In this document: positions 1 to 6,280 of the stretch, piece after piece
Numbering within the stretch: the first letter of the stretch is position 1
How the letters are laid out: every line of letters starts with the position of its first letter
Assembly (NCBI GenBank): GCA_029261375.1
Contig: JAJDBL010000068.1
Location: 1 to 7,182 of the forward strand
Direction of reading: 5' to 3'
Length of the DNA stretch: 7,182 nt
From: Nitrospirales bacterium
GTDB lineage: Bacteria; Nitrospirota; Nitrospiria; Nitrospirales; UBA2166
Program-made: the position numbers and the translations under genes
The notes under the pieces: generated by a model
What the model was told of the DNA's origin: nothing
The model's database searches: none
What the model saw: only the letters and a program-made list of their open reading frames with translations

Positions 1-1599
1 CAAGTGAATAGCCCGACAAACGGAGCCTTTGATTTCTCCGACTTGACCGTCGACAACATCGAGCGAATTGAGGTGATTAGGGGACCACAGAGTACGCTGT
101 ACGGGTCGGATGCGATCGGTGGGGTGATCCACGTGATTACAAAGCGTGGGAGTGGCAAGGTCAGCGGTTTCCTCTCGTCTGAATTTGGATCATTTAACAC
201 TTTTCACGAACGTGCGGGTGTGAGTGGCGGAACGGAACGAGTTGATTATGCACTGTCGATGTCCCGCATCGATTCCAATGGAATTTCGCGAGCAAATGAC
301 GACCGCGGAAACTCTGAGGGTGACGGGTACGACAATACGACGGTTTCCGGTAGGTTTGGCCTAAACGTGTTCGGAGATGGGCGTATCGATTTTACCGGTC
401 GCTACACCAATGCCAATACTGATTCAGATAGCGAGTTCCTGTTTACTGACGCGGGGCAGTTGCTTCCAGCAGATGATCCGAATTCCGTACAGGAACGCGA
501 TACGATTATCGCAGCGCTCACATTGTCGAAGCCAATCACGTCATGGTGGGATCAACGCCTTCAGTTGTCCCTGAATGATGATGACCTCAATGCCCAAGAC
601 TTGGATTCCGCCACAGCGTTCAGTCCTCCAGCTGATAACAGCTTTCGTATCGATATTCAGGGACGACGGCTTGATTGGCAACATGACATCACGATTACAG
701 ATGCCGTCATTGTCACTGCTGGGTATGAGCTCGAAGATCAGGTAGGGAATATTGCTGGTTCGTTCCGCGAGACCATCTTAAATCAAGCCGGGTACGGCCA
801 AGTTCAACTGAATCCCGTGGATGCTTTGTCTCTGGTATTTGGCGGGAGGTTCGATTCCAATAACCGTTTCGGTGACGAAGCCACGTACAAAGCCAGTGGA
901 GCGTATGTGATCGAACAAACCGGAACCACGATTCGGTCAAGCTATGGAACAGGGTTCCGCGGGCCCTCATTGAATGACCTCTTTTTTCCGGCGGTCAATT
1001 TTGGCGGGATTGTTTTTTCTGGAAACCCGAATCTGAAAGCGGAAACAAGCGAGGGCGTCGACGCAGGCGTTGAGCAGGTCCTGTTTGGAGGGAAGCTGCT
1101 CGTTGGCGCAACCTATTTTTACAATTCATTCAACGACTTGATTGCGAGCACCATTGACGCTGACGCCGGAGTGTCGCTTCCGATGAATATCAATAAGGCG
1201 CGAGCTCAGGGCGTCGAAGTCGATGTCCAATTCTCGCCGATAGACGGACTCGATATTGGCGCGAACTACACGCACACCACCTCCCGGGATCAAGACACCA
1301 ACCGTCGTCTGGCGCGACGGCCTGTCGATAAAGGAAGTGTGAACGTTGGATACTCGCCGGTCGCCGAGCTGCATCTCAATACAGATATTTTTCTCATTGG
1401 CGATTCATTTAGTGACAATGAGAACGTGAATGAAGTTCAGGGTTACGGGCTGGTCAATCTCGCCGGAAGTTATGACGTTACGCAGCACATCCAGGCGTTT
1501 GTGAGAGTCGAGAATCTCTTCGACCAGCAATACGAGGAAGTACTTGGGTTCGGAACGTTCGGACGTTCTGCGTTTGGTGGGTTGAAGTTCACGTTTTGA
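1..1599 (+). CDS. btuB: TonB-dependent outer-membrane receptor, BtuB-like (corrinoid uptake), 5' partial
   Basis: The reading frame is open from base 1, so the gene starts upstream; 532 codons are visible. The missing N-terminus should carry the signal peptide, TonB box and first part of the plug. The first ~45 residues are the end of the plug domain: IERIEVIRGPQSTLYGSDAI followed by GGVIHVITKR, the classic TonB-receptor plug signature. The rest alternates short amphipathic strands and polar loops, as in a 22-strand barrel. BtuB-like landmarks in the barrel are SSYGTGFRGPSLNDLF, NPNLKAETSEG, NKARAQGVEVD, RRLARRPVDKGS and VRVENLFDQQYEEVLGFGTF. The chain ends in FGGLKFTF, with the C-terminal Phe expected for BAM-assembled barrels. 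E. coli BtuB is about 614 residues, so roughly 80-110 are missing. Cobalamin as substrate is inferred from these landmarks plus the adjacent btuFCD and adenosyltransferase genes; a siderophore or other chelate cannot be excluded from sequence alone. Confidence 0.9.
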   Translation, partial: QVNSPTNGAFDFSDLTVDNIERIEVIRGPQSTLYGSDAIGGVIHVITKRGSGKVSGFLSSEFGSFNTFHERAGVSGGTERVDYALSMSRIDSNGISRANDDRGNSEGDGYDNTTVSGRFGLNVFGDGRIDFTGRYTNANTDSDSEFLFTDAGQLLPADDPNSVQERDTIIAALTLSKPITSWWDQRLQLSLNDDDLNAQDLDSATAFSPPADNSFRIDIQGRRLDWQHDITITDAVIVTAGYELEDQVGNIAGSFRETILNQAGYGQVQLNPVDALSLVFGGRFDSNNRFGDEATYKASGAYVIEQTGTTIRSSYGTGFRGPSLNDLFFPAVNFGGIVFSGNPNLKAETSEGVDAGVEQVLFGGKLLVGATYFYNSFNDLIASTIDADAGVSLPMNINKARAQGVEVDVQFSPIDGLDIGANYTHTTSRDQDTNRRLARRPVDKGSVNVGYSPVAELHLNTDIFLIGDSFSDNENVNEVQGYGLVNLAGSYDVTQHIQAFVRVENLFDQQYEEVLGFGTFGRSAFGGLKFTF

Positions 1600-1621
1600 G
1601 CGACCCCACGTGAAGTAGTGC

Positions 1622-1626
1622 GGAAG
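1622..1626 (+). promoter_or_regulatory. Ribosome binding site of btuF
   Basis: GGAAG lies 5 nt before the ATG at 1632 and 8 nt before the ATG at 1635. It favours one of these over the in-frame TTG at 1629, which is too close, and the ATG at 1641, which is 14 nt away. Confidence 0.55.
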
Positions 1627-1631
1627 AATTG

Positions 1632-2558
1632 ATGATGTTCATGACACGGGTCACAGGCGTCTTTCTCTCAATTTTCGTTGTTGGTGTTGTTCTGACATCA
1701 CACTGGGAACGAGGGTCGCCATTTCTATCCGTGGCAATCGCCGCTCCTCCTATCATTGGCGAGAGCACCTCGACTCGTGTCGTTTCCCTCCTTCCATCCC
1801 TCACGGAAATGATCTTCGCCATGGATGCTGGGGCTCGTGTCGTGGGGGTCAGCGACTTTGATGATTTTCCTCCTGAAGTCACGCAGCTCCCCAGTGTCGG
1901 CGGATTGATCAATCCGAACCTCGAAGCGATCGTCGCTCTTGAGCCTGATGTGATCGTTGCTGATCAATCCCAGTTAGTAAATGGGTCCGTCACGCGGCTT
2001 CGAGAACTGGGGTTGAGAATTGAGGTGTTTCCGGTGACCACCGCGATGATATTTGATGATCTCTACCACGTGATTGAATCCCTTGGTCAGCTTCTAGATT
2101 CGACTGATGCAGCGAACAATCTCGTGCAACGGATGCGTTTGTCTCTTGAGGAGGTCCGACTGCAGCTGAGAACTGTCACTCCTGTATCTCTCTATTGCGA
2201 GCTATGGGCGAATCCAATCATTGCCGTGCCGGGAGGATCATTTGAAGGTCATCTGCTTCAGCTTGCGGGTGGTGCCAACATTGCTGCTTCGCTTCCCGGA
2301 CGCTCGCCACGTATCGATACAGAATTTGTCCTGGTACGCGATCCCTCCGTGATATTGCTTCCTGGGGGAGGCATAGTTCCTGGTCTTGCGTCACCTGAAA
2401 TGATTGCAGTGCGTCCAGGATGGCGGCATCTCCGTGCCTTGAAACAAGGCCGGGTCCATACCATCAATCACGCGTACTTCGCACGTCATGGACCTCGATC
2501 TGTGCTTGCCGTTCAAGAGATCGCTCGGGTGCTGCATCCGGAGTTGGCATGGCATTAG
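1632..2558 (+). CDS. btuF: Periplasmic cobalamin-binding protein BtuF (ABC transporter class III SBP)
   Basis: Predicted protein of 308 residues, the helical-backbone metal-receptor fold (Peripla_BP_2 family). Its role is to capture corrinoid in the periplasm and deliver it to BtuCD. Visible landmarks (numbered from the ATG at 1632): a hydrophobic N-terminal stretch at about 6-22, a possible signal-peptidase site near SVAIAAPP (~33-40), VVSLLPSLTE at 50-59 opening the first lobe, INPNLEAIVALEPDVIVAD at ~93-111, ELWANP at ~190-195, and HAYFARHGPRSVLAVQEIAR near the C-terminus. Glu98 (in NLE) and Glu231 (in DTEFVL) align with the two lobe-surface glutamates that dock E. coli BtuF onto BtuC arginines. 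No lipobox cysteine is seen, so it is probably soluble or held by its N-terminus. The start codon is one of several (TTG 1629, ATG 1632, 1635, 1641). It begins 32 bp after the receptor and overlaps btuC, indicating one operon. A related siderophore- or heme-binding protein is the main alternative. Confidence 0.88.
   Translation: MMFMTRVTGVFLSIFVVGVVLTSHWERGSPFLSVAIAAPPIIGESTSTRVVSLLPSLTEMIFAMDAGARVVGVSDFDDFPPEVTQLPSVGGLINPNLEAIVALEPDVIVADQSQLVNGSVTRLRELGLRIEVFPVTTAMIFDDLYHVIESLGQLLDSTDAANNLVQRMRLSLEEVRLQLRTVTPVSLYCELWANPIIAVPGGSFEGHLLQLAGGANIAASLPGRSPRIDTEFVLVRDPSVILLPGGGIVPGLASPEMIAVRPGWRHLRALKQGRVHTINHAYFARHGPRSVLAVQEIARVLHPELAWH
2540..2543 (+). promoter_or_regulatory. Ribosome binding site of btuC, inside the end of btuF
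   Basis: GGAG lies 5 nt before the ATG at 2549, within the last codons of btuF. It decides the btuC start: the frame is open back to 2420, but the extra 43 residues are rich in Arg, Ser and Cys, overlap btuF and do not look like a permease N-terminus. Confidence 0.6.
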
Positions 2559-3592
2559 GCGCAGGTCGCACTCAGCGAATTTCCAGATGGAGATGGGGCG
2601 TGTTCGGTCTCCTGTGCGTTCTCGGATGCGTTGCACTTGCCGCGATATGTATGGGGACCGTGAGCATCTCATTCTCGTCCGTGATGCAGATCCTTTGGCA
2701 AAGGCTGCTCGGTGGTCATTTGGGCGGCCATGAACAATCATTAAATACACACGAGATTATCGTTCTTGAGCTCCGTGGGCCCCGCGTGTTGATGGCGATG
2801 TTGGTAGGTATGGCGCTGGCAACCGCCGGTGCCACGTTTCAATCGATGTTACGTAATCCTTTAGCCGACCCCTATTTGTTGGGAATCTCAAGTGGCGCAG
2901 CATGCGGTGCGGTGATCGCGTTGATGCTCGGATGGCCCTTTCTTCCCCTTGCCGCATTCGTTGGGGCATTACTCAGTGCGACTGTCGTGGTGATGATTGC
3001 CCATCGAAACGGAAGTATGCACCCGCACACATTGGTGTTAGCGGGCGTTGTCGTCAATGCGTTTTTAGCATCCGTCATCGCGGTGCTGATTACCTTCTCC
3101 TCGGCGGAAGCAACACGCGGCATTGTCTTCTGGCTCATGGGAAATGTGAGTACCCAGAGATTGGGGGTCCTGGGAATCATTGGAGTGTGCGTGTGTGGAA
3201 GTATTGGCCTCTTATTTTGGAAATCAAGGAATCTCGATTTGCTTGCACAAGGAGAATCCGTAGCCAAACAGTTAGGGCTCGAGGTCGAAGGCTACAAATG
3301 GTTCCTGTTGATTGTGACATCGTTGCTCACGGGAATTGCGGTTGCGTATAACGGTCTCATTGGCTTTGTAGGCTTGATCATTCCACACATTGGGCGGTTT
3401 CTCTTCGGATCGGATAACCGTTTGTTAATCCCTGTCGCCGCGTTACTCGGCGGGATCGTGATGGTTGTGGCGGATACGCTTGCACGTACGATCATTGCCC
3501 CGTCGGAACTTCCTGTTGGAGCCATCACCGCATTGGCTGGAGGCCCATTTTTTCTCATACTACTCAAACGGGCACGACATAGTTTTACGTAA
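2549..3592 (+). CDS. btuC: Cobalamin ABC transporter permease BtuC (FecCD family)
   Basis: Predicted integral inner-membrane protein of 347 residues, typical length for FecCD-family permeases, which form a homodimer with about ten helices per subunit. A first hydrophobic helix spans ~17-36 after a short Arg-rich cytoplasmic tail. Family landmarks: LRGPRVLMAMLVGMALATAG (~75-94), MLRNPLADPYLLGISSGA (~100-117), LVLAGVVVNAFLASVIAVL (~162-180), GIVFWLMGN (~191-199), the ATPase-coupling segment GLIGFVGLIIPHIGR (~269-283), and the C-terminal signature PSELPVGAITALAGGPFF (~318-335). The start was chosen at the ATG that has GGAG 5 nt upstream; it overlaps the btuF stop by 10 bp, so translation of the two genes is probably coupled. 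The family also moves siderophores and heme; cobalamin is inferred from the neighbours. Confidence 0.92.
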   Translation: MALGAGRTQRISRWRWGVFGLLCVLGCVALAAICMGTVSISFSSVMQILWQRLLGGHLGGHEQSLNTHEIIVLELRGPRVLMAMLVGMALATAGATFQSMLRNPLADPYLLGISSGAACGAVIALMLGWPFLPLAAFVGALLSATVVVMIAHRNGSMHPHTLVLAGVVVNAFLASVIAVLITFSSAEATRGIVFWLMGNVSTQRLGVLGIIGVCVCGSIGLLFWKSRNLDLLAQGESVAKQLGLEVEGYKWFLLIVTSLLTGIAVAYNGLIGFVGLIIPHIGRFLFGSDNRLLIPVAALLGGIVMVVADTLARTIIAPSELPVGAITALAGGPFFLILLKRARHSFT

Positions 3593-3596
3593 TGAG

Positions 3597-3710
3597 ATGT
3601 TGAAAAAGGTCACCAGTGGCGTTCTCGCTTCGTTGTCGTGCTCACGTACCTCCCGGTACGCTCCGCGCGCCAAAGCCGCTGCGGCCACGCTGGATGACCG
3701 TTTTAACCAT
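3597..3710. repeat. 114-bp palindromic intergenic repeat, Nitrospira-type, between btuC and btuD
   Basis: The two ends form imperfect terminal inverted repeats: ATGTTGAAAAAGGTCA (3597-3612) matches the reverse complement of 3695-3710 at 13 of 16 positions. Inside these, CCAG (3613-3616) pairs with CTGG (3690-3693) and TGGC (3617-3620) with GCCA (3684-3687). The centre is a perfect 6-bp stem, CGTACC-TCCC-GGTACG (3645-3660). The whole unit can therefore fold as a long, interrupted hairpin in DNA or RNA. From memory it resembles a dispersed repeat common between genes in Nitrospira; this is recall, not a search. It encodes no transposase and has no obvious flanking target duplication. It starts 4 bp after the btuC stop and ends 8 bp before the btuD start, so it fills the gap within an otherwise tight operon. 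Confidence 0.75.
3645..3660. repeat. Central perfect stem-loop of the intergenic repeat
   Basis: CGTACC, a 4-nt TCCC spacer, then GGTACG: a perfect 6-bp inverted repeat at the middle of the 114-bp element. It would form the apical hairpin of the folded repeat. There is no following T-tract, so it is not a standard terminator. Confidence 0.7.
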
Positions 3711-3718
3711 CCCTTGGT

Positions 3719-4534
3719 GTGTGCAGATTGAAGCCGATCATACGTGTCGAGGACGTCACGTTTGACCACCTGCGTCATCGTGCATCGGGTGATACATCCC
3801 TTCTTGACGGTCTGACGTTCGACGTCTTTCGCGGAGAGATTCTAGGAATCATTGGGCCGAATGGATGCGGGAAGTCAACGCTCATCAATCTGCTCTCGAA
3901 AGTGTTGACTCCCGATTCAGGTGAGATACGTGTGGACGCCCAGCCATTGGCGACAATGAAACAAAACGATGTTGCACAAACTATTGCCGTGCTTCCCCAG
4001 GAGATTTCAATCAGTTTTCACTATTCCGTCGAGGAAATGGTGTTGATGGGACGGGCGCCATATCGAAACGGGTTGGGATGGGAAACGAGCGAAGACTATG
4101 ATATTGCCGAAGAAGTTCTCGACCTTACCTGTACAACGCTGTTTTCAGGACGACAATTTCTGGAATTAAGCGGAGGGGAAAAATGTCGGGTATTGCTCGC
4201 GCGGTGCATGGCGCAACGTCCGGACGTCTTTTTGTTGGATGAGCCTACGGCAAATCTTGATCTTCAGTATCAAACACGTATGCTTGACATGCTTGTGGGC
4301 TTCGCACGGAAGCACCAGAGTGCGGTGTGCATCGTCACGCATGATCTCAATCTCGTGGGAGAATATTGTGACAGGGTCGTGGCATTAAAAGATGGAAACG
4401 TGTTTCGTGCAGGGAGTCCGGCAGAAGTGATTCGGGAAGAAACCATTGCTGAAGTGTATGGAGCAGAGGTACACATCGACACGAATCCGCACTCGGGTGC
4501 TCCACATGTGTTTCTTAAAACGAAATATCATTGA
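3719..4534 (+). CDS. btuD: Cobalamin ABC transporter ATP-binding protein BtuD
   Basis: Predicted 271-residue cytoplasmic ATPase that powers BtuC. All nucleotide-binding motifs are present: Walker A GPNGCGKST (46-54), Q-loop VLPQE (Gln94), ABC signature LSGGE (150-154), Walker B VFLLDE (170-175, catalytic Glu175), D-loop ANLD (178-181) and H-loop His208 in VTHDLN. The region QEISISFHYSVEEMVLMGRAP after the Q-loop matches FecCD-partner ATPases (BtuD, FhuC, HmuV type). After the signature, KCR replaces the common QQR or RQR. The start is uncertain: GTG at 3719 gives MCRLKPIIRV, while TTG at 3728 gives MKPIIRVEDV, which looks more like family N-termini. Neither has a clear Shine-Dalgarno, because the repeat element ends just upstream. 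It is separated from btuC only by that repeat. Confidence 0.92.
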   Translation: MCRLKPIIRVEDVTFDHLRHRASGDTSLLDGLTFDVFRGEILGIIGPNGCGKSTLINLLSKVLTPDSGEIRVDAQPLATMKQNDVAQTIAVLPQEISISFHYSVEEMVLMGRAPYRNGLGWETSEDYDIAEEVLDLTCTTLFSGRQFLELSGGEKCRVLLARCMAQRPDVFLLDEPTANLDLQYQTRMLDMLVGFARKHQSAVCIVTHDLNLVGEYCDRVVALKDGNVFRAGSPAEVIREETIAEVYGAEVHIDTNPHSGAPHVFLKTKYH

Positions 4535-4557
4535 TCCCTTCGACGCAGTCACTTAAC

Positions 4558-4565
4558 AAGAGGAG
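4558..4565 (+). promoter_or_regulatory. Ribosome binding site of the adenosyltransferase gene
   Basis: AAGAGGAG contains the AGGAG core and ends 9 nt before the ATG at 4575. It is the strongest Shine-Dalgarno correctly placed before a gene in this window. Confidence 0.7.
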
Positions 4566-4574
4566 TGCCAGAGT

Positions 4575-5153
4575 ATGAGAATCTCCAAGGTCTATACACG
4601 CACCGGTGATGCAGGTAAGACTCGACTTGCTGGCGGACAAGAAGTATCGAAGGATGATCAGAGAGTTGAGACCTATGGAACGGTTGATGAACTCAATGCG
4701 GTGTTAGGAACAGCACGCGCGTTCCTTGCTGAACATCTTGCCGGTAGTTTGAAATTGGCCACGCTCGACAAAGAGCTACATATCATACAGAGCAAGCTCT
4801 TTGACGTTGGAGGAATCCTGGCGACGGCCCCAGGAGCGAGTTTTCCCAACATGCCTGAAGTCACGGCAGACGATGTCACACGCTTGGAGAACGTCATCGA
4901 TTGGATGAATGACGAACTTGAACCTCTCAAAGAGTTTATTTTGCCCGGAGGAGGTAAACCCACAAGTGTTCTTCACATGGCGCGAACCATCTGTCGTCGC
5001 GCGGAGCGACAATGCGTAACCTTGTCGCGTAAGGAATCAGTGGCTCCGACATTGCTCATTTATTTGAATCGACTGAGTGACGCGTTGTTTGTCTTCGCGC
5101 GCTGGGTGGCAAAGGTGCAGGGCGAGCCTGAACATTTCTGGACACGTGGATAG
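4575..5153 (+). CDS. pduO: PduO-type ATP:cob(I)alamin adenosyltransferase
   Basis: Predicted 192-residue cytoplasmic enzyme (EC 2.5.1.17) that transfers the adenosyl group of ATP to cob(I)alamin to make adenosylcobalamin; the family is trimeric and includes human MMAB. The ATP-binding N-terminus YTRTGDAGKTRLAGG is at 7-21, followed by YGTVDELNAVLG (34-45), FILPGG (121-126), ARTICRRAER (136-145) and YLNRLSDALFVFAR (163-176). Phe121 aligns with the conserved Phe (human F170) that pushes away the lower axial ligand of cobalt, and Arg137, Arg141, Arg142 and Glu144 align with human R186, R190, R191 and E193, sites of known disease mutations. The enzyme therefore looks intact. It is not related in sequence to the CobA/BtuR type. 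It lies 40 bp after btuD in the same direction, which suggests imported corrinoid is adenosylated straight after entry. Symbols such as cobO or yvqK are also used for this family. Confidence 0.95.
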   Translation: MRISKVYTRTGDAGKTRLAGGQEVSKDDQRVETYGTVDELNAVLGTARAFLAEHLAGSLKLATLDKELHIIQSKLFDVGGILATAPGASFPNMPEVTADDVTRLENVIDWMNDELEPLKEFILPGGGKPTSVLHMARTICRRAERQCVTLSRKESVAPTLLIYLNRLSDALFVFARWVAKVQGEPEHFWTRG

Positions 5154-5274
5154 ATAGCACTCACCCTCGGTGCCATCTGCCTGAAAACGTGTGGCATATT
5201 TGATCTCAAGGCCAATCGGCACACCCGCATTGTCTGGTTTGCGTTGACGGGATGTAGGAGGAATTACGAAACAG

Positions 5275-5299
5275 AACTGTCAAAAACTGCTATAAACTG
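5275..5299 (+). repeat. Three AACTG repeats spaced exactly 10 bp apart
   Basis: AACTG occurs at 5275-5279, 5285-5289 and 5295-5299, one per helical turn, so all three face the same side of the DNA. The set overlaps the candidate promoter. It may be an operator for a regulator or a chance short repeat in A-rich DNA. Confidence 0.4.
5288..5296 (+). promoter_or_regulatory. Candidate extended -10 promoter for the second btuF-like gene
   Basis: TGCTATAAA has the TGN extension directly before a TATAAA -10 box. No good -35 box is seen 16-18 bp upstream, which is compatible with an extended -10 promoter. Transcription would begin near 5303, giving a leader of about 28 nt. The 177-bp gap after the adenosyltransferase gene supports a separate promoter here. 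Confidence 0.4.
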
Positions 5300-5301
5300 C
5301 T

Positions 5302-5310
5302 GCACGGTGC
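5302..5310. promoter_or_regulatory. Short perfect palindrome GCACGGTGC near the predicted transcription start
   Basis: GCAC-G-GTGC is a perfect 4-bp inverted repeat with a single central base, immediately after the AACTG repeats. It could be an operator half-site pair or a small hairpin at the 5' end of the transcript. It is too short to be significant by itself. Confidence 0.25.
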
Positions 5311-5330
5311 TTTGTTAGGGATATGTAGCC

Positions 5331-6266
5331 ATGAGAATTATTTCATTTCTTCCCAGCGCGACAGAGATTGCATATGCGCTGGGTTTGGAAGAGCATATCG
5401 TCGGCGTCACGCATGAGTGTGACTACCCACGGCAAGTGAAGAAAAAGCCAGTCGTTGTCAGGTCTTCGATTGACACCTCGGTGCTCACCCCAGCGGAAAT
5501 TGATGTAGCTATAAGCCAGCATCTTAAAGACGGAAAGAGCCTCTATCAGGTCGACGAGGCGCTCTTGCGTGAGCTGGCGCCGGACATGATACTCACGCAA
5601 GATTTATGTCAGGTGTGTGCACCATCGGGCGACGAAGTCTCGCGCGTGCTTCCCATGCTTTCGCCGCCAGCACATGTCGTGTGGCTCACACCGAAGAATC
5701 TCACTGACATCTTCACAACGATCGTTCAGGTTGGGAAGGAAACTGGAACGCATGACGAAGCAGACGAGCTGGTAGCGAGCCTGAGAAGTCGTGTCGAAGC
5801 TGTTTCCAGCAAGCGTAACGCATGGCAATTGCATCCTCGTGTGTTCTGCATGGAGTGGCTCACGCCCCCATACTGTTCCGGGCATTGGATGCCAGAACTC
5901 GTTGAGTTAGCCGGTGGGGTGGATGGTTTGGCAGAAAAGGGAAAGCCGTCGCTACGGATACCGTGGGAGCGTGTTGTTGAATACGCACCCGAGGTGTTGA
6001 TTCTTAACCCCTGCGGATACGATCTTGAAGGCACCGTGAATCAGGCGCATCTCCTGACGCAACATCCGGGCTGGTCAAAGATCCCTGCCGTAAAAACCGG
6101 GCGAGTGTACGCTGTTGACGCAAACAGCTACTTCGCACGACCCGGCCCACGAGTGGTCGATGGACTCGAACTTCTCGCGACACTGATTCAGCCTGAGCAT
6201 TTTGAATGGCTTGGTTCTGGAGATGCCTACCAGCCGTTGTCTGCCGACGACATTGCGACGCCGTAA
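5331..6266 (+). CDS. BtuF-like cobalamin-binding protein without signal peptide (probably cytoplasmic)
   Basis: Predicted 311-residue protein of the same Peripla_BP_2 / helical-backbone metal-receptor fold as the btuF product upstream. The match starts at residue 1: MRIISFLPSATEIAYALGLE parallels VVSLLPSLTEMIFAMDAG of BtuF, so there is no room for a signal peptide or lipobox. Other parallels are VGVTHECDYP (24-33) against VGVSDFDDFP, IPWERVVEYAPEVLIL (210-225) and NSYFARPGPRVVDGLELLA (~255-273). It has features BtuF lacks: His28-Glu29-Cys30 in THECDYP, a CxxC pair (Cys93, Cys96) in QDLCQVCAPSGDE, and CMEWLTPPYCSGHW (173-186), making six cysteines in all. I recall signal-less homologues with the HECDYP motif being common in bacteria under the name cobalamin-binding protein, without an established role. 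AGGG (5317-5320) lies 10 nt before the ATG. Genomic context supports corrinoid binding; cytoplasmic location and ligand are inferred. Confidence 0.82.
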   Translation: MRIISFLPSATEIAYALGLEEHIVGVTHECDYPRQVKKKPVVVRSSIDTSVLTPAEIDVAISQHLKDGKSLYQVDEALLRELAPDMILTQDLCQVCAPSGDEVSRVLPMLSPPAHVVWLTPKNLTDIFTTIVQVGKETGTHDEADELVASLRSRVEAVSSKRNAWQLHPRVFCMEWLTPPYCSGHWMPELVELAGGVDGLAEKGKPSLRIPWERVVEYAPEVLILNPCGYDLEGTVNQAHLLTQHPGWSKIPAVKTGRVYAVDANSYFARPGPRVVDGLELLATLIQPEHFEWLGSGDAYQPLSADDIATP

Positions 6267-6280
6267 GTCCTCCTGCAGTC

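Noticed and set aside
2420..2548. N-terminal extension of BtuC by 43 residues
   Set aside because: It overlaps btuF in another frame, has no permease character, and the ATG at 2549 has a ribosome binding site and a normal family length.
2902..3351. 149-codon plus-strand reading frame within btuC
   Set aside because: It is an out-of-frame shadow of the permease with no recognisable motif.
3465..3731. 88-codon plus-strand reading frame across the end of btuC and the repeat
   Set aside because: It overlaps btuC in another frame and continues through the palindromic repeat; its composition comes from those two elements.
5037..5222. 61-codon minus-strand reading frame over the end of the adenosyltransferase gene and the gap
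   Set aside because: It is mostly antisense to a confidently assigned gene, has no recognisable domain and no supporting ribosome binding site.
5154..5330. Possible cobalamin riboswitch in front of the second btuF-like gene
   Set aside because: I looked for the B12-box (AGCCACTG-like) and the multi-stem core. Only a weak GCCATCTG stretch is seen near 5172 and no convincing set of pairing arms; the candidate promoter also lies downstream of it.
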